Assembly (NCBI GenBank): GCA_964585305.1
Contig: CAZPDM010000037.1
Location: forward strand, 1 to 37,113
Length of the DNA: 37,113 nucleotides
Direction of reading: 5' to 3'
Source: CAZPDM01 sp964585305
Lineage (GTDB): Bacteria; Planctomycetota; Uabimicrobiia; Uabimicrobiales; JABWCH01
Shown here one piece after another: positions 14,509 to 24,169 of this stretch; position 1 is the first letter of the stretch; every line of letters starts with the position of its first letter. Under the pieces are notes generated by a model, which saw only the letters and a program-made list of their open reading frames with translations, did not search any database and was not told where the DNA came from. The position numbers and the translations under genes are program-made.

Positions 14509-16293
14509 CTATTTTTCATCTAAAACTTCTCTAATTTTAGCTGCTAATTCTTGCATAACAAAAGGCTTTTGAATAAATTTTACATCTTCTTCTAATACGC
14601 CATGATGTCCAATAATATTAGCAGTATATCCAGACATAAAAAGGCATTTTAAGTTAGGATAGTCTTCTAAAACTTTTTTTGCTAACTCTCGTCCTGTCAT
14701 TTCAGGCATAATGACGTCAGTAATAAGTAATCGTAATTCTTCAGAATGTTTTTTGCTTAAGCGAATAGCTTCTTTTGGTGTACTGGCAGCAATAACAGTA
14801 TATCCTAATCTTTTTAGCATTGTGGTTGTCATTTTTAAAATAGCAGGTTCATCTTCTACTAGTAAAATAGATTCTTGACCGCGTTTTGCTGGTATGATTT
14901 TTCCATTTTCTGCTTTAACATCGACTGCTTCGATATAACGTGGAAGATAAATATTGAATGTACTGCCTTTATTTAGTTCACTATATACAGTAACAAAACC
15001 ATTATTTTGTTTTACAATTCCATATACTGTAGATAATCCAAGACCAGTACCTTGGCCTAATTCTTTGGTAGTAAAAAATGGCTCAAAAAGTTTGTCCATT
15101 GTTTCTTTTGCCATTCCACAGCCATCATCACTAACAGATAGCATAACATAATCACCCGGCAGAAAGCCAACATGTTCTGCACAATAAGTGCTAGCAAAGG
15201 TTGCAGATCTTGTTTCTATAATAATTTTTCCCACTCCAGCAATGGCATCGCGAGCATTAACACATAAATTAGCTAATATTTGATCTATTTGGGTAGGATC
15301 CATTTTTATTGTCCATAATGATTTTGCTGGAATCCAGACTAAATCAATATCTTCTCCAATTAACCTTCTTAACATTTTAAGCATTCCCTCTACAACCTTA
15401 TTTAAATCTAAGATTTTTGGAGAAATTGTTTGTTTTCGTGCAAATGCTAATAACTGCTGTGTCAAATTTGCTGAACGTTCTGCAGCCTTACGAATTTCCT
15501 GCAAATGAGTATATAATGGATGTTTAGAATCTATTTGATCTAATGCTATATCGGCATATCCTATAATAACTCCTAGCATATTATTAAAATCGTGAGCAAC
15601 ACCCCCTGCTAGTCTTCCTATAGATTCCATTTTTTGAGATTGAGTCAATTGTGAACGAAGTTTTTCTCTTTCTTCTTCAGCTTTTTTACGCTCTATAATA
15701 AATCGCTTTTGTTGAAGATTGTGGTAAGCTAATGTAGAAAGTTGGTTGGCAAATGTAAATAACATTTGGGAGACTTCTCCAAATCTTTTTCTAGACATGC
15801 CAGGAACTTCTAGAAATGCTATAATAAACTCTTCTTCATTTGCTCCAATTTCCTTGGCATATTCGCGCATTTTCTTTTCTGTTTGCGTTTCATCTCGAAC
15901 TTGTCCGATTAACCAATTAGCAATATGTTTTCCTCCAACAGAAATAGCTGCCCCTGCATCCCAAAGTCCTCCACTCATACAGGGTTGGATAATAGGTCCA
16001 TCGGGATTTAATCTTCCTAAAACAGCATCCGAATGATAGCAATTTGCACATCCTTTTGTTGTCTTTCGAATTATATCATTACAAAGGCGGCAAAATTTAC
16101 TTGGACGTGTAATGGGGGTTCCATCTGTATGAGTAATAATAGATGCGACTCCCGTAGCTAATGCAAATTCATCTTGAAGACGCTGAATATCTTTTATATC
16201 AAATAAATCTTCAAAAATAATATTTTCTTCCTGCTCTTTTGATTCCTGCTCTTTTAATTCTTTTTCTTTTTGACGTTTGGCAGTTTCTTTCAT
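14509..16293 (-). CDS. Hybrid histidine kinase: PocR sensor, HisKA, HATPase, receiver
   Basis: A 594-residue cytoplasmic kinase. Residues 1-25 are a charged helix. About 26-195 form a PocR-type sensory domain ('FDIKDIQRLQDEFALATGVAS'; Cys68, Cys71, Cys82, Cys85, Cys105 and the 'CMSGGLWDAGAAISVGG' loop). A coiled coil (196-220) leads to HisKA with phospho-acceptor His234 (AHDFNNML). The ATPase has Asn346 (N box), DDGCGM (G1, 389-394), FEPFFTTK and GTGLGL (415-420). The receiver (about 474-592) has Asp526 as phospho-acceptor, the acidic pair Glu480/Asp481, and Lys576. PocR domains sense small hydrocarbon derivatives such as propanediol. AGGAG precedes the ATG. No partner regulator is nearby. 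Confidence 0.92.
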   Translation of the reverse strand: MKETAKRQKEKELKEQESKEQEENIIFEDLFDIKDIQRLQDEFALATGVASIITHTDGTPITRPSKFCRLCNDIIRKTTKGCANCYHSDAVLGRLNPDGPIIQPCMSGGLWDAGAAISVGGKHIANWLIGQVRDETQTEKKMREYAKEIGANEEEFIIAFLEVPGMSRKRFGEVSQMLFTFANQLSTLAYHNLQQKRFIIERKKAEEEREKLRSQLTQSQKMESIGRLAGGVAHDFNNMLGVIIGYADIALDQIDSKHPLYTHLQEIRKAAERSANLTQQLLAFARKQTISPKILDLNKVVEGMLKMLRRLIGEDIDLVWIPAKSLWTIKMDPTQIDQILANLCVNARDAIAGVGKIIIETRSATFASTYCAEHVGFLPGDYVMLSVSDDGCGMAKETMDKLFEPFFTTKELGQGTGLGLSTVYGIVKQNNGFVTVYSELNKGSTFNIYLPRYIEAVDVKAENGKIIPAKRGQESILLVEDEPAILKMTTTMLKRLGYTVIAASTPKEAIRLSKKHSEELRLLITDVIMPEMTGRELAKKVLEDYPNLKCLFMSGYTANIIGHHGVLEEDVKFIQKPFVMQELAAKIREVLDEK

Positions 16294-16365
16294 TTTTTTC
16301 TCCTAAAAAGCTTGTAATATATTCTTTTTTCACTATAATTATAACTTGTATAAGTTATAAAATTT

Positions 16366-16389
16366 CTCTTTCCTTTTTAGGGGAAAGAG
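16366..16389 (-). terminator. Probable terminator after pdhB
   Basis: ctctttcc (16366-16373) pairs with ggaaagag (16382-16389) around an 8-base loop, 22 bases after the pdhB stop. On the minus strand the following tract is only moderately T-rich; the plus strand has six T. A second inverted repeat (16339-16347 with 16352-16360, ttataactt/aagttataa) lies next to it in the leader of the kinase gene. Confidence 0.55.
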
Positions 16390-16410
16390 TTTTTTATTTC
16401 AAAAATAATT

Positions 16411-17388
16411 TTAATATTCTATAAGTTTTTTTATTTCATAAAAAATTCGTTCTGCAGTATAAAAGTACCAATGCTCGCCCTTAGGATAGGGAACAATTGT
16501 GTCAAATCCTGTCAAACGTGTAGGCGGAGCCTCAAGATTTAAAAAGGCTTCTTCTGTAGCAACAGCTATAAGCTCAGATCCAACACCAAAGCTACAAGGG
16601 CCTTCTACACAACAAAGGAATCTTCCAGTTTTTTTTATAGAATTTGCGATAGTTTCTTTATCAAGAGGAGCAATTGTTCTCAGATCGATAATTTCAACAG
16701 AATATCCTTCTTTTTTTGCAAAAACGGCTGCTTTTTGTACTTCTCTCAAAACTCCTCCATAAGATACAATTGTAATATCTTTACCTTCTTGAATAACTTT
16801 GGCTTTACCAATAGGAATAGAAAATTTTTCTTCTGGAACTTCTTGTTTAATTGCACGATAGAGTCTAGTGGGTTCCATAAATATAACGGGATCATCGGAC
16901 TCTATAGCGGAAATGAGTAATCCTTTAGCATCATAAGGCGTAGAAGGAATTACAACTTTTAGCCCAGGAGTATGGGCAAAATAGGCTTCAATACTTTCAG
17001 AGTGATGCTCAGCAGCTTTTATTCCACCGCCCCAAGGCATACGAATCACTAAATTCATCTTATACAAGCCACGAGTGCGATTGTGCATTCTAGCAACATG
17101 GGAAATGATTTGATTAAAGGCAGGTAAAACAAATCCAGAAAATTGTATTTCAACAATAGGACGTAATCCTGTCATGCACATTCCAACTGCTGTTCCAACA
17201 ATTCCAGATTCTGCTAAAGGAGTATCAAAAACACGTTCTTCTCCAAATTTTTTTTGAAGATTTTCTGTAACACGAAAAACTCCGCCTTCTTTTCCCGCAT
17301 CTTCTCCAAAAAGCAAAATATTAGAGTCCTCGCTAAGTTTAATATCAAGCGCGTTGTTTAGAGCTTGAACCATATTCATTATTGCCAT
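16411..17388 (-). CDS. pdhB: Pyruvate (2-oxoacid) dehydrogenase E1 component, beta subunit
   Basis: A 325-residue E1 beta subunit starting at MAIMNMVQALNNAL. The ATG at 17388 is preferred over an in-frame ATG at 17406 because a strong GGAAGGAG lies between them with 8-base spacing. Hallmarks are 'LFGEDAGKEGGVFRVTENL', 'FDTPLAESGIVGTAVGM', 'RPIVEIQFSGFVLPAFNQI', 'MPWGGGIKAAEHHSESIEAYF' and 'VIPSTPYDAKGLL'. With the alpha subunit it binds thiamine diphosphate and decarboxylates the 2-oxoacid, passing acyl groups to E2 lipoyl domains. The start overlaps the pdhA stop by 10 bases, implying coupled translation. E2 and E3 genes are not in this window. A branched-chain 2-oxoacid substrate is possible. 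Confidence 0.93.
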   Translation of the reverse strand: MAIMNMVQALNNALDIKLSEDSNILLFGEDAGKEGGVFRVTENLQKKFGEERVFDTPLAESGIVGTAVGMCMTGLRPIVEIQFSGFVLPAFNQIISHVARMHNRTRGLYKMNLVIRMPWGGGIKAAEHHSESIEAYFAHTPGLKVVIPSTPYDAKGLLISAIESDDPVIFMEPTRLYRAIKQEVPEEKFSIPIGKAKVIQEGKDITIVSYGGVLREVQKAAVFAKKEGYSVEIIDLRTIAPLDKETIANSIKKTGRFLCCVEGPCSFGVGSELIAVATEEAFLNLEAPPTRLTGFDTIVPYPKGEHWYFYTAERIFYEIKKLIEY

Positions 17389-18476
17389 TGGTAGCTCTCC
17401 TTCCAATGTAAAAATTTTGTGAATTCAATTTTTTGCTTTTTAAGATGATCGGGAATTTCCGTGTACATATATTGAAAGACATCATCAAGTGGATATGGAC
17501 GATGTTCAACTTCTTTTTCAAATTGTGCATCTACTTCTTTTCCATATTGCTCTTCTAATTTATGATCAGCTTCCTCAGACCACAAATTTTTATTTATAAG
17601 ATATTGTCGTAATCTTTTTAATGGATCGCGACATAACCATTTTTTTTCTTCATCTGAAGTACGATAGCGTGTAGGATCATCAGAGGTTGTATGTGCACCT
17701 TGCCGATAAGTAACGCATTCTATCAGTACTGCTTCGCCTCCCTGTCGAACATAATTGGCTGCAAAATTTGTAGCACTATATGTTGCAAAAAAATCATTTC
17801 CATCTACTTGAATGCCTTTTAATCCAAAACCTGCTGACTTAATTGCAATACTTTTTGCAGCAGTTTGTTTTGTCCGTGGCATAGAAATAGCATATTGATT
17901 ATTTTGGCAAATAAATACAACAGGAACATGCCAAGCACCAGCAAAATTTAGTGCTTCATTAAAATCACCTTCAGAAGTTCCACCATCACCAATATAAGTA
18001 AAAACAACTTTATTCGTTTCTTTCTTATATTTAAGCCCGTATGCAATACCAACAGCATGTAAAGTTTGTGAAGCAATTGGTACTGCAGGGGGTGTAATAT
18101 TTATTGCCCCGGAAAATGTTGCGCCTTCTTCATATCCTCCCCAATATAAATATACGTTTGATAGTTTTGCACCACGAATAATCCAGGCTCCAAGTTCTCG
18201 GTATGCAGGAACTAACCAATCTTCTGGTTTCATGGCCATCGCAGGTCCAACAGCAGAAGCCTCTTGGCCGAGATTGGGAGGATACGTAAACATTCTTCCT
18301 TGACGTTGATAAGAAACAGCTCTCAGATCTGCAACTCGCGTTAAAAGCATAAATTTATATGCTTCAACAATCTTAGAGTCTGGAAGATCAGGGAAATATT
18401 TAGGATTGATAATGACACCTTCATCATCCATAATTTGAAACATTTTCCCTAGTGCAGGATTATATTCTTCAAACAC
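17379..18476 (-). CDS. pdhA: Pyruvate (2-oxoacid) dehydrogenase E1 component, alpha subunit
   Basis: A 365-residue E1 alpha subunit. It shows 'EAYKFMLLTRVADLRAVSYQRQGR', 'GQEASAVGPAMAM', and the thiamine-diphosphate motif 'GDGGTSEGDFNEALNFAG...NNQYAIS' (about 170-205). The 'GAHTTSDDPTRYR' regulatory-loop segment follows at about 269-281. The start is a GTG at 18476 with GTGAG upstream; an overlapping ATG two bases earlier is out of frame. The order alpha-beta with a 10-base overlap is typical of pdhAB. The HTTSDDPTRYR block also occurs in branched-chain 2-oxoacid dehydrogenases, so substrate assignment is not certain. The leader contains two copies of AAGTGAGA, about 29 bases apart. Confidence 0.92.
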   Translation of the reverse strand: MFEEYNPALGKMFQIMDDEGVIINPKYFPDLPDSKIVEAYKFMLLTRVADLRAVSYQRQGRMFTYPPNLGQEASAVGPAMAMKPEDWLVPAYRELGAWIIRGAKLSNVYLYWGGYEEGATFSGAINITPPAVPIASQTLHAVGIAYGLKYKKETNKVVFTYIGDGGTSEGDFNEALNFAGAWHVPVVFICQNNQYAISMPRTKQTAAKSIAIKSAGFGLKGIQVDGNDFFATYSATNFAANYVRQGGEAVLIECVTYRQGAHTTSDDPTRYRTSDEEKKWLCRDPLKRLRQYLINKNLWSEEADHKLEEQYGKEVDAQFEKEVEHRPYPLDDVFQYMYTEIPDHLKKQKIEFTKFLHWKESYQWQ

Positions 18477-18686
18477 ATTTATCTCACTTTCATATTAAGA
18501 CGAATTTTCTCACTTTTCATCAGCAAAAAAAAGAGTTAAAAACAATCCTATCATCTATTTCGTAGATGTCAAGAATACATTATATAATTATAACCAAAGT
18601 TGTTTGAAAACGCTTAATATTTTTTTCTTGCTTTTATATAAAGATTTGCTAATCTTTTAAGAAATTTTTTAGGAGATCAAAAATAG

Positions 18687-20045
18687 ATGATTAACGTTCT
18701 TCGTGTAGGAGTATCAACTTCATCTTTCTTTTTATTTATATGCGATGCAATACTAATTTATATTTCTGTGATTATTGCATATTGCTTACGGTTTTCTATT
18801 GGGACAGATTCTAATATATTTCCTATTGTATTTCTGGAAGGAATTCCTGTAGTTATATCAATTATATTATCCATTTATTATTTAGATGGATATAGCGGAT
18901 ATTTTTATACTAAGCGGCGTGAATTTTTGTTTTTTTTGGTTATTCTCCAATCTGTGATATTAGGATATATTCTACTCAGTATATTTTACTATATTTTTCC
19001 AGAATTTTATTTAGGGCGTGGAATTATACTTTTGCATTTCTTTTTAGTCACATTTACTCTTTATTCCTGGCGGTTATTTTTCTGCTGGATATTTCCAAGA
19101 ATAGAACTATTTAATATAAAAACTGTCGTGATAGGAGACGATAACTTTGCAAAAAAAATATATCAAGAGTTGGAAATCCGCAATTATGCTGGTTTTTCCA
19201 TTAAAAAGTTAGAATATAAAGAAGGTGCTAATAATATAAATGATTTTTTAGAAAAAATTTGGCCAATGGGCATTCGACATATTATTATTACTCCAGAAAT
19301 TTTGAGCAAAATGCCTTTAGAATTTTTGTGGCAATCACATCTTTTTGGCTATCAAATTTTAGATGGTTGCACACTTTATGAATGGTTGACAGGTAAAGTT
19401 CCTTATGAAGAAATGTATCCACGAGATATTTTATTTGTCTATCATCCTGGAAATTCTTATATTACAAAGTATATTAAAAGATGTATGGATATTGTCTTAT
19501 CAATAATTGGGATTATTTTAACACTTCCTTTTCAAATCATTATTGCTGCATTGATCAAAATAACTTCAAAAGGGCCTATCTTGTATACTCAAGAAAGAAC
19601 AGGTTTATATGAAAAGCCCTTTATTATTTATAAATATCGGACAATGACAACAGATGCAGAAAAAACCGGCCCACAACAAGCCAGTAGTAATGATCCGAGA
19701 GTAACAAAAATTGGGAAATATTTAAGACGAACACGCTTCGATGAGCTGCCACAATTATTTAATATTCTTAAAGGAGAAATGAGTTTAATTGGTCCACGTC
19801 CGGAACGTCCACATTTTACCAGCCAGTATAAAGAAAAAATTCCCTATTATTTCTTACGACATAGTGTGCGTCCAGGACTCACAGGTTGGGCTCAAGTTAA
19901 ACATGAATATACAAATGATTTTGAAGGGACTTGTGAAAAATTTAGACATGATTTATATTATATTAAATATTTTTCATTAGGTTTGGATTTAATTATTTTG
20001 ATCAAAACTATTAAAGTTGTGATCACAGGAGCAGGAGCCAAATGA
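18687..20045 (+). CDS. Exopolysaccharide sugar transferase (polyprenyl glycosylphosphotransferase)
   Basis: A 452-residue membrane enzyme of the bacterial sugar transferase (WbaP/WcaJ-like) family. It transfers a sugar 1-phosphate to undecaprenyl phosphate to start exopolysaccharide repeat units. Four or so N-terminal helices (residues 12-130) are followed by a CoA-binding-like central domain and the helix at about 270-290 (KRCMDIVLSIIGIILTLPFQ). The catalytic domain has 'GPILYTQERTGLYEKPFIIYKYRTM', 'RRTRFDELPQLFNILKGEM', 'SLIGPRPERP' and 'RPGLTGWAQV'. It closely resembles the version found in exosortase-A (PEP-CTERM) loci. AGGAG lies 11 bases before the ATG. Its stop overlaps the next start (ATGA), so it leads the cluster. 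Confidence 0.9.
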   Translation: MINVLRVGVSTSSFFLFICDAILIYISVIIAYCLRFSIGTDSNIFPIVFLEGIPVVISIILSIYYLDGYSGYFYTKRREFLFFLVILQSVILGYILLSIFYYIFPEFYLGRGIILLHFFLVTFTLYSWRLFFCWIFPRIELFNIKTVVIGDDNFAKKIYQELEIRNYAGFSIKKLEYKEGANNINDFLEKIWPMGIRHIIITPEILSKMPLEFLWQSHLFGYQILDGCTLYEWLTGKVPYEEMYPRDILFVYHPGNSYITKYIKRCMDIVLSIIGIILTLPFQIIIAALIKITSKGPILYTQERTGLYEKPFIIYKYRTMTTDAEKTGPQQASSNDPRVTKIGKYLRRTRFDELPQLFNILKGEMSLIGPRPERPHFTSQYKEKIPYYFLRHSVRPGLTGWAQVKHEYTNDFEGTCEKFRHDLYYIKYFSLGLDLIILIKTIKVVITGAGAK

Positions 20046-20983
20046 AAAATTGGGAACAATTTAATAATGGAAATGAAAATAATTTTTCAACCATTATTCT
20101 TAAATATTGGGAAAATAATCCTCTTTGTCATGGTTTGAGTTTTGATATAGAGGATTACTTTCATGTCAGTAATTTTGCAAAAGTCATAAAGCCAGAAAAC
20201 TGGCATAAATTTGCCTCTCGCGTGGAACGTAATACAGAAAAAATATTACAAATTCTAGCAGAGGCAAGGACTTTTGCAACCTTTTTTATTCTAGGATGGG
20301 TTGCGGAACGCTACCCTAATATGATAAAAAAAATTCATTCTCAAGGCCATGAAATAGCCTGTCATGGTTACGATCATCAACTGATATATGATCAAAATAT
20401 GGAGAAATTTCAAGAGGATATTCATAGATCGAAAGCAATTTTACAGGACATTACTGGAGAAAAAATTATTGGGTATCGAGCACCAAGTTATTCTATCACT
20501 ACAAAATCATTATATGCTTTAGATATCTTACTAGAAGAAGGCTTTTCCTATGATTCTAGTATTTTTCCTGTACAACACCATCGTTATGGAATTCCATTTG
20601 CGCCAAGACATGGTTATTATGTTCTTCGATTACAAGGAAAAATTATTGAGCTTCCGCCTGCGACTTTAAAAATAGGGAAATATAATCTCCCTATTGCTGG
20701 CGGAGGATATTTCCGTCTATATCCATATTGGATAACTCGTTTTGCTCTTCAAAAACTTCAAAAAGAAGGATTTCCTTTTATTTTTTATCTTCACCCTTGG
20801 GAATTAGATCCGGAACAACCAAGAATATATTCGGCTAGTTGGTTAAGTCGTTTTCGTCATTATGTAAATTTAAATACAACTCATCTTAAATTACGTTCTT
20901 TGTTAAAAGATTTCTCTTTTGTTCCTCTTCAAAATATCACCCAAATAATACAAGAGAAAAACTATGGAAATTTGCAGTCTTAA
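20042..20983 (+). CDS. Polysaccharide deacetylase of the XrtA-locus type
   Basis: A 313-residue NodB-fold deacetylase that would remove N-acetyl groups from the exopolysaccharide. The catalytic Asp35 lies in 'GLSFDIEDYFHVSNF'. Metal ligands come from GHEIACHGYDH (His103, His108). Further motifs are 'TFFILGWVAERYP', 'IIGYRAPSYSIT', 'YDSSIFPVQHHRYGIP' and, at the end, 'GGGYFRLYP' and 'FYLHPWELDPEQPR'. The last motifs are the C-terminal DUF3473-type extension typical of the PEP-CTERM/XrtA-associated deacetylase subfamily. No signal peptide is seen, as usual for this group. The start overlaps the sugar transferase by four bases and the FemAB-like gene overlaps its end by 20 bases, a tight operon. 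Confidence 0.92.
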   Translation: MKNWEQFNNGNENNFSTIILKYWENNPLCHGLSFDIEDYFHVSNFAKVIKPENWHKFASRVERNTEKILQILAEARTFATFFILGWVAERYPNMIKKIHSQGHEIACHGYDHQLIYDQNMEKFQEDIHRSKAILQDITGEKIIGYRAPSYSITTKSLYALDILLEEGFSYDSSIFPVQHHRYGIPFAPRHGYYVLRLQGKIIELPPATLKIGKYNLPIAGGGYFRLYPYWITRFALQKLQKEGFPFIFYLHPWELDPEQPRIYSASWLSRFRHYVNLNTTHLKLRSLLKDFSFVPLQNITQIIQEKNYGNLQS

Positions 20984-21998
20984 TGATTGTAGCTTATCTG
21001 GGCAATGGGACGCTTATATTCAAGCACATCCGCAAGGAACATTTTGCCATCTTTTAGGATGGAAATTATCCGTTGAAAAAATATTTCAACATCGATCGTA
21101 TTATTTTATAGCAAAAGAAAATAAAAAAATTGTTGGTGTCTTGCCGCTTTTTTATATTGCTCGAAATATTTTTTCTGGACCAAGTTTAATTTCTATCCCG
21201 TTTGCAACATCGGGTGGAATCTTAAGTGATACCCAGGAAATTGGATGTGCTTTGCTCGAACATGCAAAGAAACTTGCGCAAGAATTGAATGTCGATTATT
21301 TAGAATTAAGAAATCTCTATAAGAATTCTTTTGAAAATTTAATTTCCTCCGACTTATATATTTCTTTTATACGTTCGTTACCTTCTGATCCTAATGAAGT
21401 TTTAGAAATGTTGCCACGTAAGGCAAGAGCTGCTACTCGAAATGCTATAAAAAAGAATCTATCCGCAGATTTCGAACCAGATAATATTAAAGATTTTTAT
21501 CAACTTTTTTCAGAAAACAAGCGATTTTTAGGCAGCCCTAGTATGCCAGAATGTTTTTTTTTAGAATTACGAAAACAGTTTTCTTCCTCAAGTACGATAC
21601 TTTTTATTCGGTTTGAAAAAAAATTACTTACAGCAGTGATGACATTTGAATTTAAAGATACTTTAATTGCATACTATTCAGGGGCTACATTAGATCATAC
21701 TCAATATAATGCGAACAATTTTATGTATTATAAACTTATGCAATATGGAAGTGAAAAAGGCTATCATTTTTTTGATTTTGGAAGAAGTAGAAAAGATACA
21801 GGAGCATCTGACTTCAAGAAAAATCAGGGGTTTGAAGCAAAAGAACTTCCTTACCAATATTATCTTGTTCAAGCCAAAGATGTTCCTCATATCAATCCTT
21901 CCAATCCCAAATTTCATCTTTTCCAAAAGATTTGGAAGAAATTACCTCTAAGAGTTACACAAATTCTAGGCTCTCAATTGGTAAAATATTTACCATAA
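20964..21998 (+). CDS. FemAB-like GNAT-fold transferase of the XrtA/PEP-CTERM type
   Basis: A 344-residue cytoplasmic protein with the FemAB/GNAT double-domain architecture. The opening 'WDAYIQAHPQGTFCHLLGWKLSVEKIF' and 'IVGVLPLFYIARNIFSGPSLISIPFATSGGIL' match the FemAB family seen beside exosortase-A genes. The second domain has 'PRKARAATRNAIKKNL', 'AVMTFEFKDTLIAYYSGA' and 'MYYKLMQYGSEKGYHFFDFGRSRKDTGASDFKKNQGFE'. The reaction in these loci is not established; transfer of an acyl or aminoacyl group to the polysaccharide or its precursor is the usual guess. It starts inside the end of the deacetylase gene, so translation is coupled. Confidence 0.85.
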   Translation: MEICSLNDCSLSGQWDAYIQAHPQGTFCHLLGWKLSVEKIFQHRSYYFIAKENKKIVGVLPLFYIARNIFSGPSLISIPFATSGGILSDTQEIGCALLEHAKKLAQELNVDYLELRNLYKNSFENLISSDLYISFIRSLPSDPNEVLEMLPRKARAATRNAIKKNLSADFEPDNIKDFYQLFSENKRFLGSPSMPECFFLELRKQFSSSSTILFIRFEKKLLTAVMTFEFKDTLIAYYSGATLDHTQYNANNFMYYKLMQYGSEKGYHFFDFGRSRKDTGASDFKKNQGFEAKELPYQYYLVQAKDVPHINPSNPKFHLFQKIWKKLPLRVTQILGSQLVKYLP

Positions 21999-22018
21999 AA
22001 TCTGTCGGAGATTCTTTT

Positions 22019-24169
22019 GTGTACACAATATTAAAATATGACGTTAAACTTTTACTGCTTTTATTAGTATTAGTTGCTATTCCGTGTATTTTTCTTTCAT
22101 CTTTTGCAATTCAGGCAATTAGCGGGAAAAAGGTTATCATTGAACAGAATATTGAGCAAACATACACACTTGTAGTTGCTAATACAAGAAAACAAGTAAT
22201 TGAAAATGTATCAAACCGCATAAAAAATATAGATGAAATTTTGACTAAGCAATCATTATGGCAAAATTCTCCCCCTGTATCTATTCTTAATACAACATTA
22301 AAAAATAGTTTATTTAAAAACTTTTATTTATTGGATAATGAGCTAGATATTATCTATCCTCAAGGACGTCCTAAAAGTACTACAATTAAAGAAACTTTGC
22401 CACAATGGGAGAATTTTCCATTATTTGAAACTGCTTATATTTTTGAATTTCAGAAAAAAGACTTTGACTCTGCTATCTCTGAATATCAAAAAATTGTAAC
22501 AGAATTGCAGGAACAAAAATTAGAACCGCTAGGCCAAGCCTTATTAGGAATTGCTCGTTGCCATTTAAAAGCAGAACGATACGATCGGGCTTTGCAAGTC
22601 TATCAGAATTTATACATGTTATTTAAAAATCAACAAGATATTCAGAGTCTCACGTTTTCTTTAGATGCCCAAATGCAAATTGCCGAAATATATAACCGAC
22701 AGAAGGAAACTTTTTTATATTATCAAACGTTATTAGAAGTTCTCAATACTCTTATCTTTTATGAATATTGTATCAATAAATCTCAATACCTATATTACTC
22801 ACAGCAAATTCAAGATATATTAAATTTGCTTCCACAAAATTCTTCTTTGTCTGTAGAAGAACGAGAAAAATTATTAGATATTCAATCTAATATTTTAGAA
22901 AGACAAAGGCGTTTTATAGAACAAGAAAAAGAAATCAAATCTTTGCAGCAAAATGTTATTACATTATGGAAATCTCAACCTCAAAATATTCCAACATCGG
23001 GATATATCCCTTTTTTATTTACCAACCAACAACAACTCATTTATCATCGCCAATTAGAGCAGGATTCTTTTAAAGGTTATGTAATTTACAATATTGATTT
23101 AAATATTGCTTTGCAAGAAATTATTATCCCTACTCTGAAAGAACAAGAATTAGAAAAAGATGTTTTCTTAACTATTGTTCAACAAAATGGAACGCCTTTA
23201 TTTGGTGTGCTTCAATCGCCATTTTTCTCTGTAGTTTCTCAACCATTATTGCCCATTTTTCCTTTTTGGCAAATCGCTATTTATATAAAAAATGTCCAGT
23301 CCTTAGAAGATTTATCTCAATATCAATCTCAATTATATTTTTTAGGGCTTATTACGATTATCTTAGTTTTGTCTGTTGGGATTTATGTTGTTATTATGAC
23401 TTTTTTGAGAGAAGTGCAAAACGCCAGGTTTAAATCTGATTTTATCAGTAATGTTACACATGAATTAAAAACTCCACTTACATCAATTAAAATGTTTGTC
23501 GAAACTTTACTTATGGAACGCGCCAAAACTGAAGATGAGAGAAAAGAGTGCTTGCAAATTATTTCGGCAGAAAGTGATCGTCTAAGCCGGTTGATCGATC
23601 GTATTTTGGATTTAGCTAGAATTCAACAACGTAGAAAAATATTTCACTTTAAGCCAACGAACTTTGAAATTTTGATTACTTCGTGTGTAGATGACTTTCG
23701 TAAACAAGTTCCAGAATCCGCATGTAAAATTGAAATAAAAATTGATCCTAAATTACCAGAAATAGCAGTCGATCGGGAAACCATGCACGAAGCTATTTTA
23801 AATTTGTTATCAAATGCTTACAAATATAATGATAAAGTTGAGAAGTTGATTTTTATTCAAATTAAACTTGATATTCCAAGCATTTTAGCAATTTCTATAA
23901 GAGATAATGGAATTGGCATTCCGCGACATGAATTTCATCGTATTTTTCAAAAATTTTATCGCATTGAAAATATATGGACGCAAAGAATTCCTGGAAGCGG
24001 TTTAGGTTTAGCTTTAGTAGAATCTATTATACAAGCTCATAAAGGAGAAATAGAAGTACAAAGTAAAATAAATATCGGCACGGAATTTATAATTTTTCTT
24101 CCGATTTCTAAAAATTATACAGAAAATAAGCAGAGTGATCATAAACAAGAATCTGCAATAATTCAGTGA
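22019..24169 (+). CDS. Two-TM sensor histidine kinase with TPR-like extracytoplasmic region
   Basis: A 716-residue kinase. GTG at 22019 is preferred because GGAG lies 8 bases upstream and the gene then clears the FemAB stop; an in-frame ATG at 21932 overlaps that gene by 67 bases. Numbered from the GTG, TM1 is about 9-34 and TM2 about 440-462. Between them are TPR-like helices (about 140-230, 'KDFDSAISEYQKIV', 'ERYDRALQVYQNL') and a coiled coil. The cytoplasmic part has HisKA with His481 (VTHELKTPLTS), the N box LNLLSNAYKYN, DNGIGIP and GSGLGLALV. It is co-directional with the exopolysaccharide genes and 20 bases behind them, so it may monitor envelope or polymer status. No response regulator is present. 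Confidence 0.88.
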   Translation: MYTILKYDVKLLLLLLVLVAIPCIFLSSFAIQAISGKKVIIEQNIEQTYTLVVANTRKQVIENVSNRIKNIDEILTKQSLWQNSPPVSILNTTLKNSLFKNFYLLDNELDIIYPQGRPKSTTIKETLPQWENFPLFETAYIFEFQKKDFDSAISEYQKIVTELQEQKLEPLGQALLGIARCHLKAERYDRALQVYQNLYMLFKNQQDIQSLTFSLDAQMQIAEIYNRQKETFLYYQTLLEVLNTLIFYEYCINKSQYLYYSQQIQDILNLLPQNSSLSVEEREKLLDIQSNILERQRRFIEQEKEIKSLQQNVITLWKSQPQNIPTSGYIPFLFTNQQQLIYHRQLEQDSFKGYVIYNIDLNIALQEIIIPTLKEQELEKDVFLTIVQQNGTPLFGVLQSPFFSVVSQPLLPIFPFWQIAIYIKNVQSLEDLSQYQSQLYFLGLITIILVLSVGIYVVIMTFLREVQNARFKSDFISNVTHELKTPLTSIKMFVETLLMERAKTEDERKECLQIISAESDRLSRLIDRILDLARIQQRRKIFHFKPTNFEILITSCVDDFRKQVPESACKIEIKIDPKLPEIAVDRETMHEAILNLLSNAYKYNDKVEKLIFIQIKLDIPSILAISIRDNGIGIPRHEFHRIFQKFYRIENIWTQRIPGSGLGLALVESIIQAHKGEIEVQSKINIGTEFIIFLPISKNYTENKQSDHKQESAIIQ

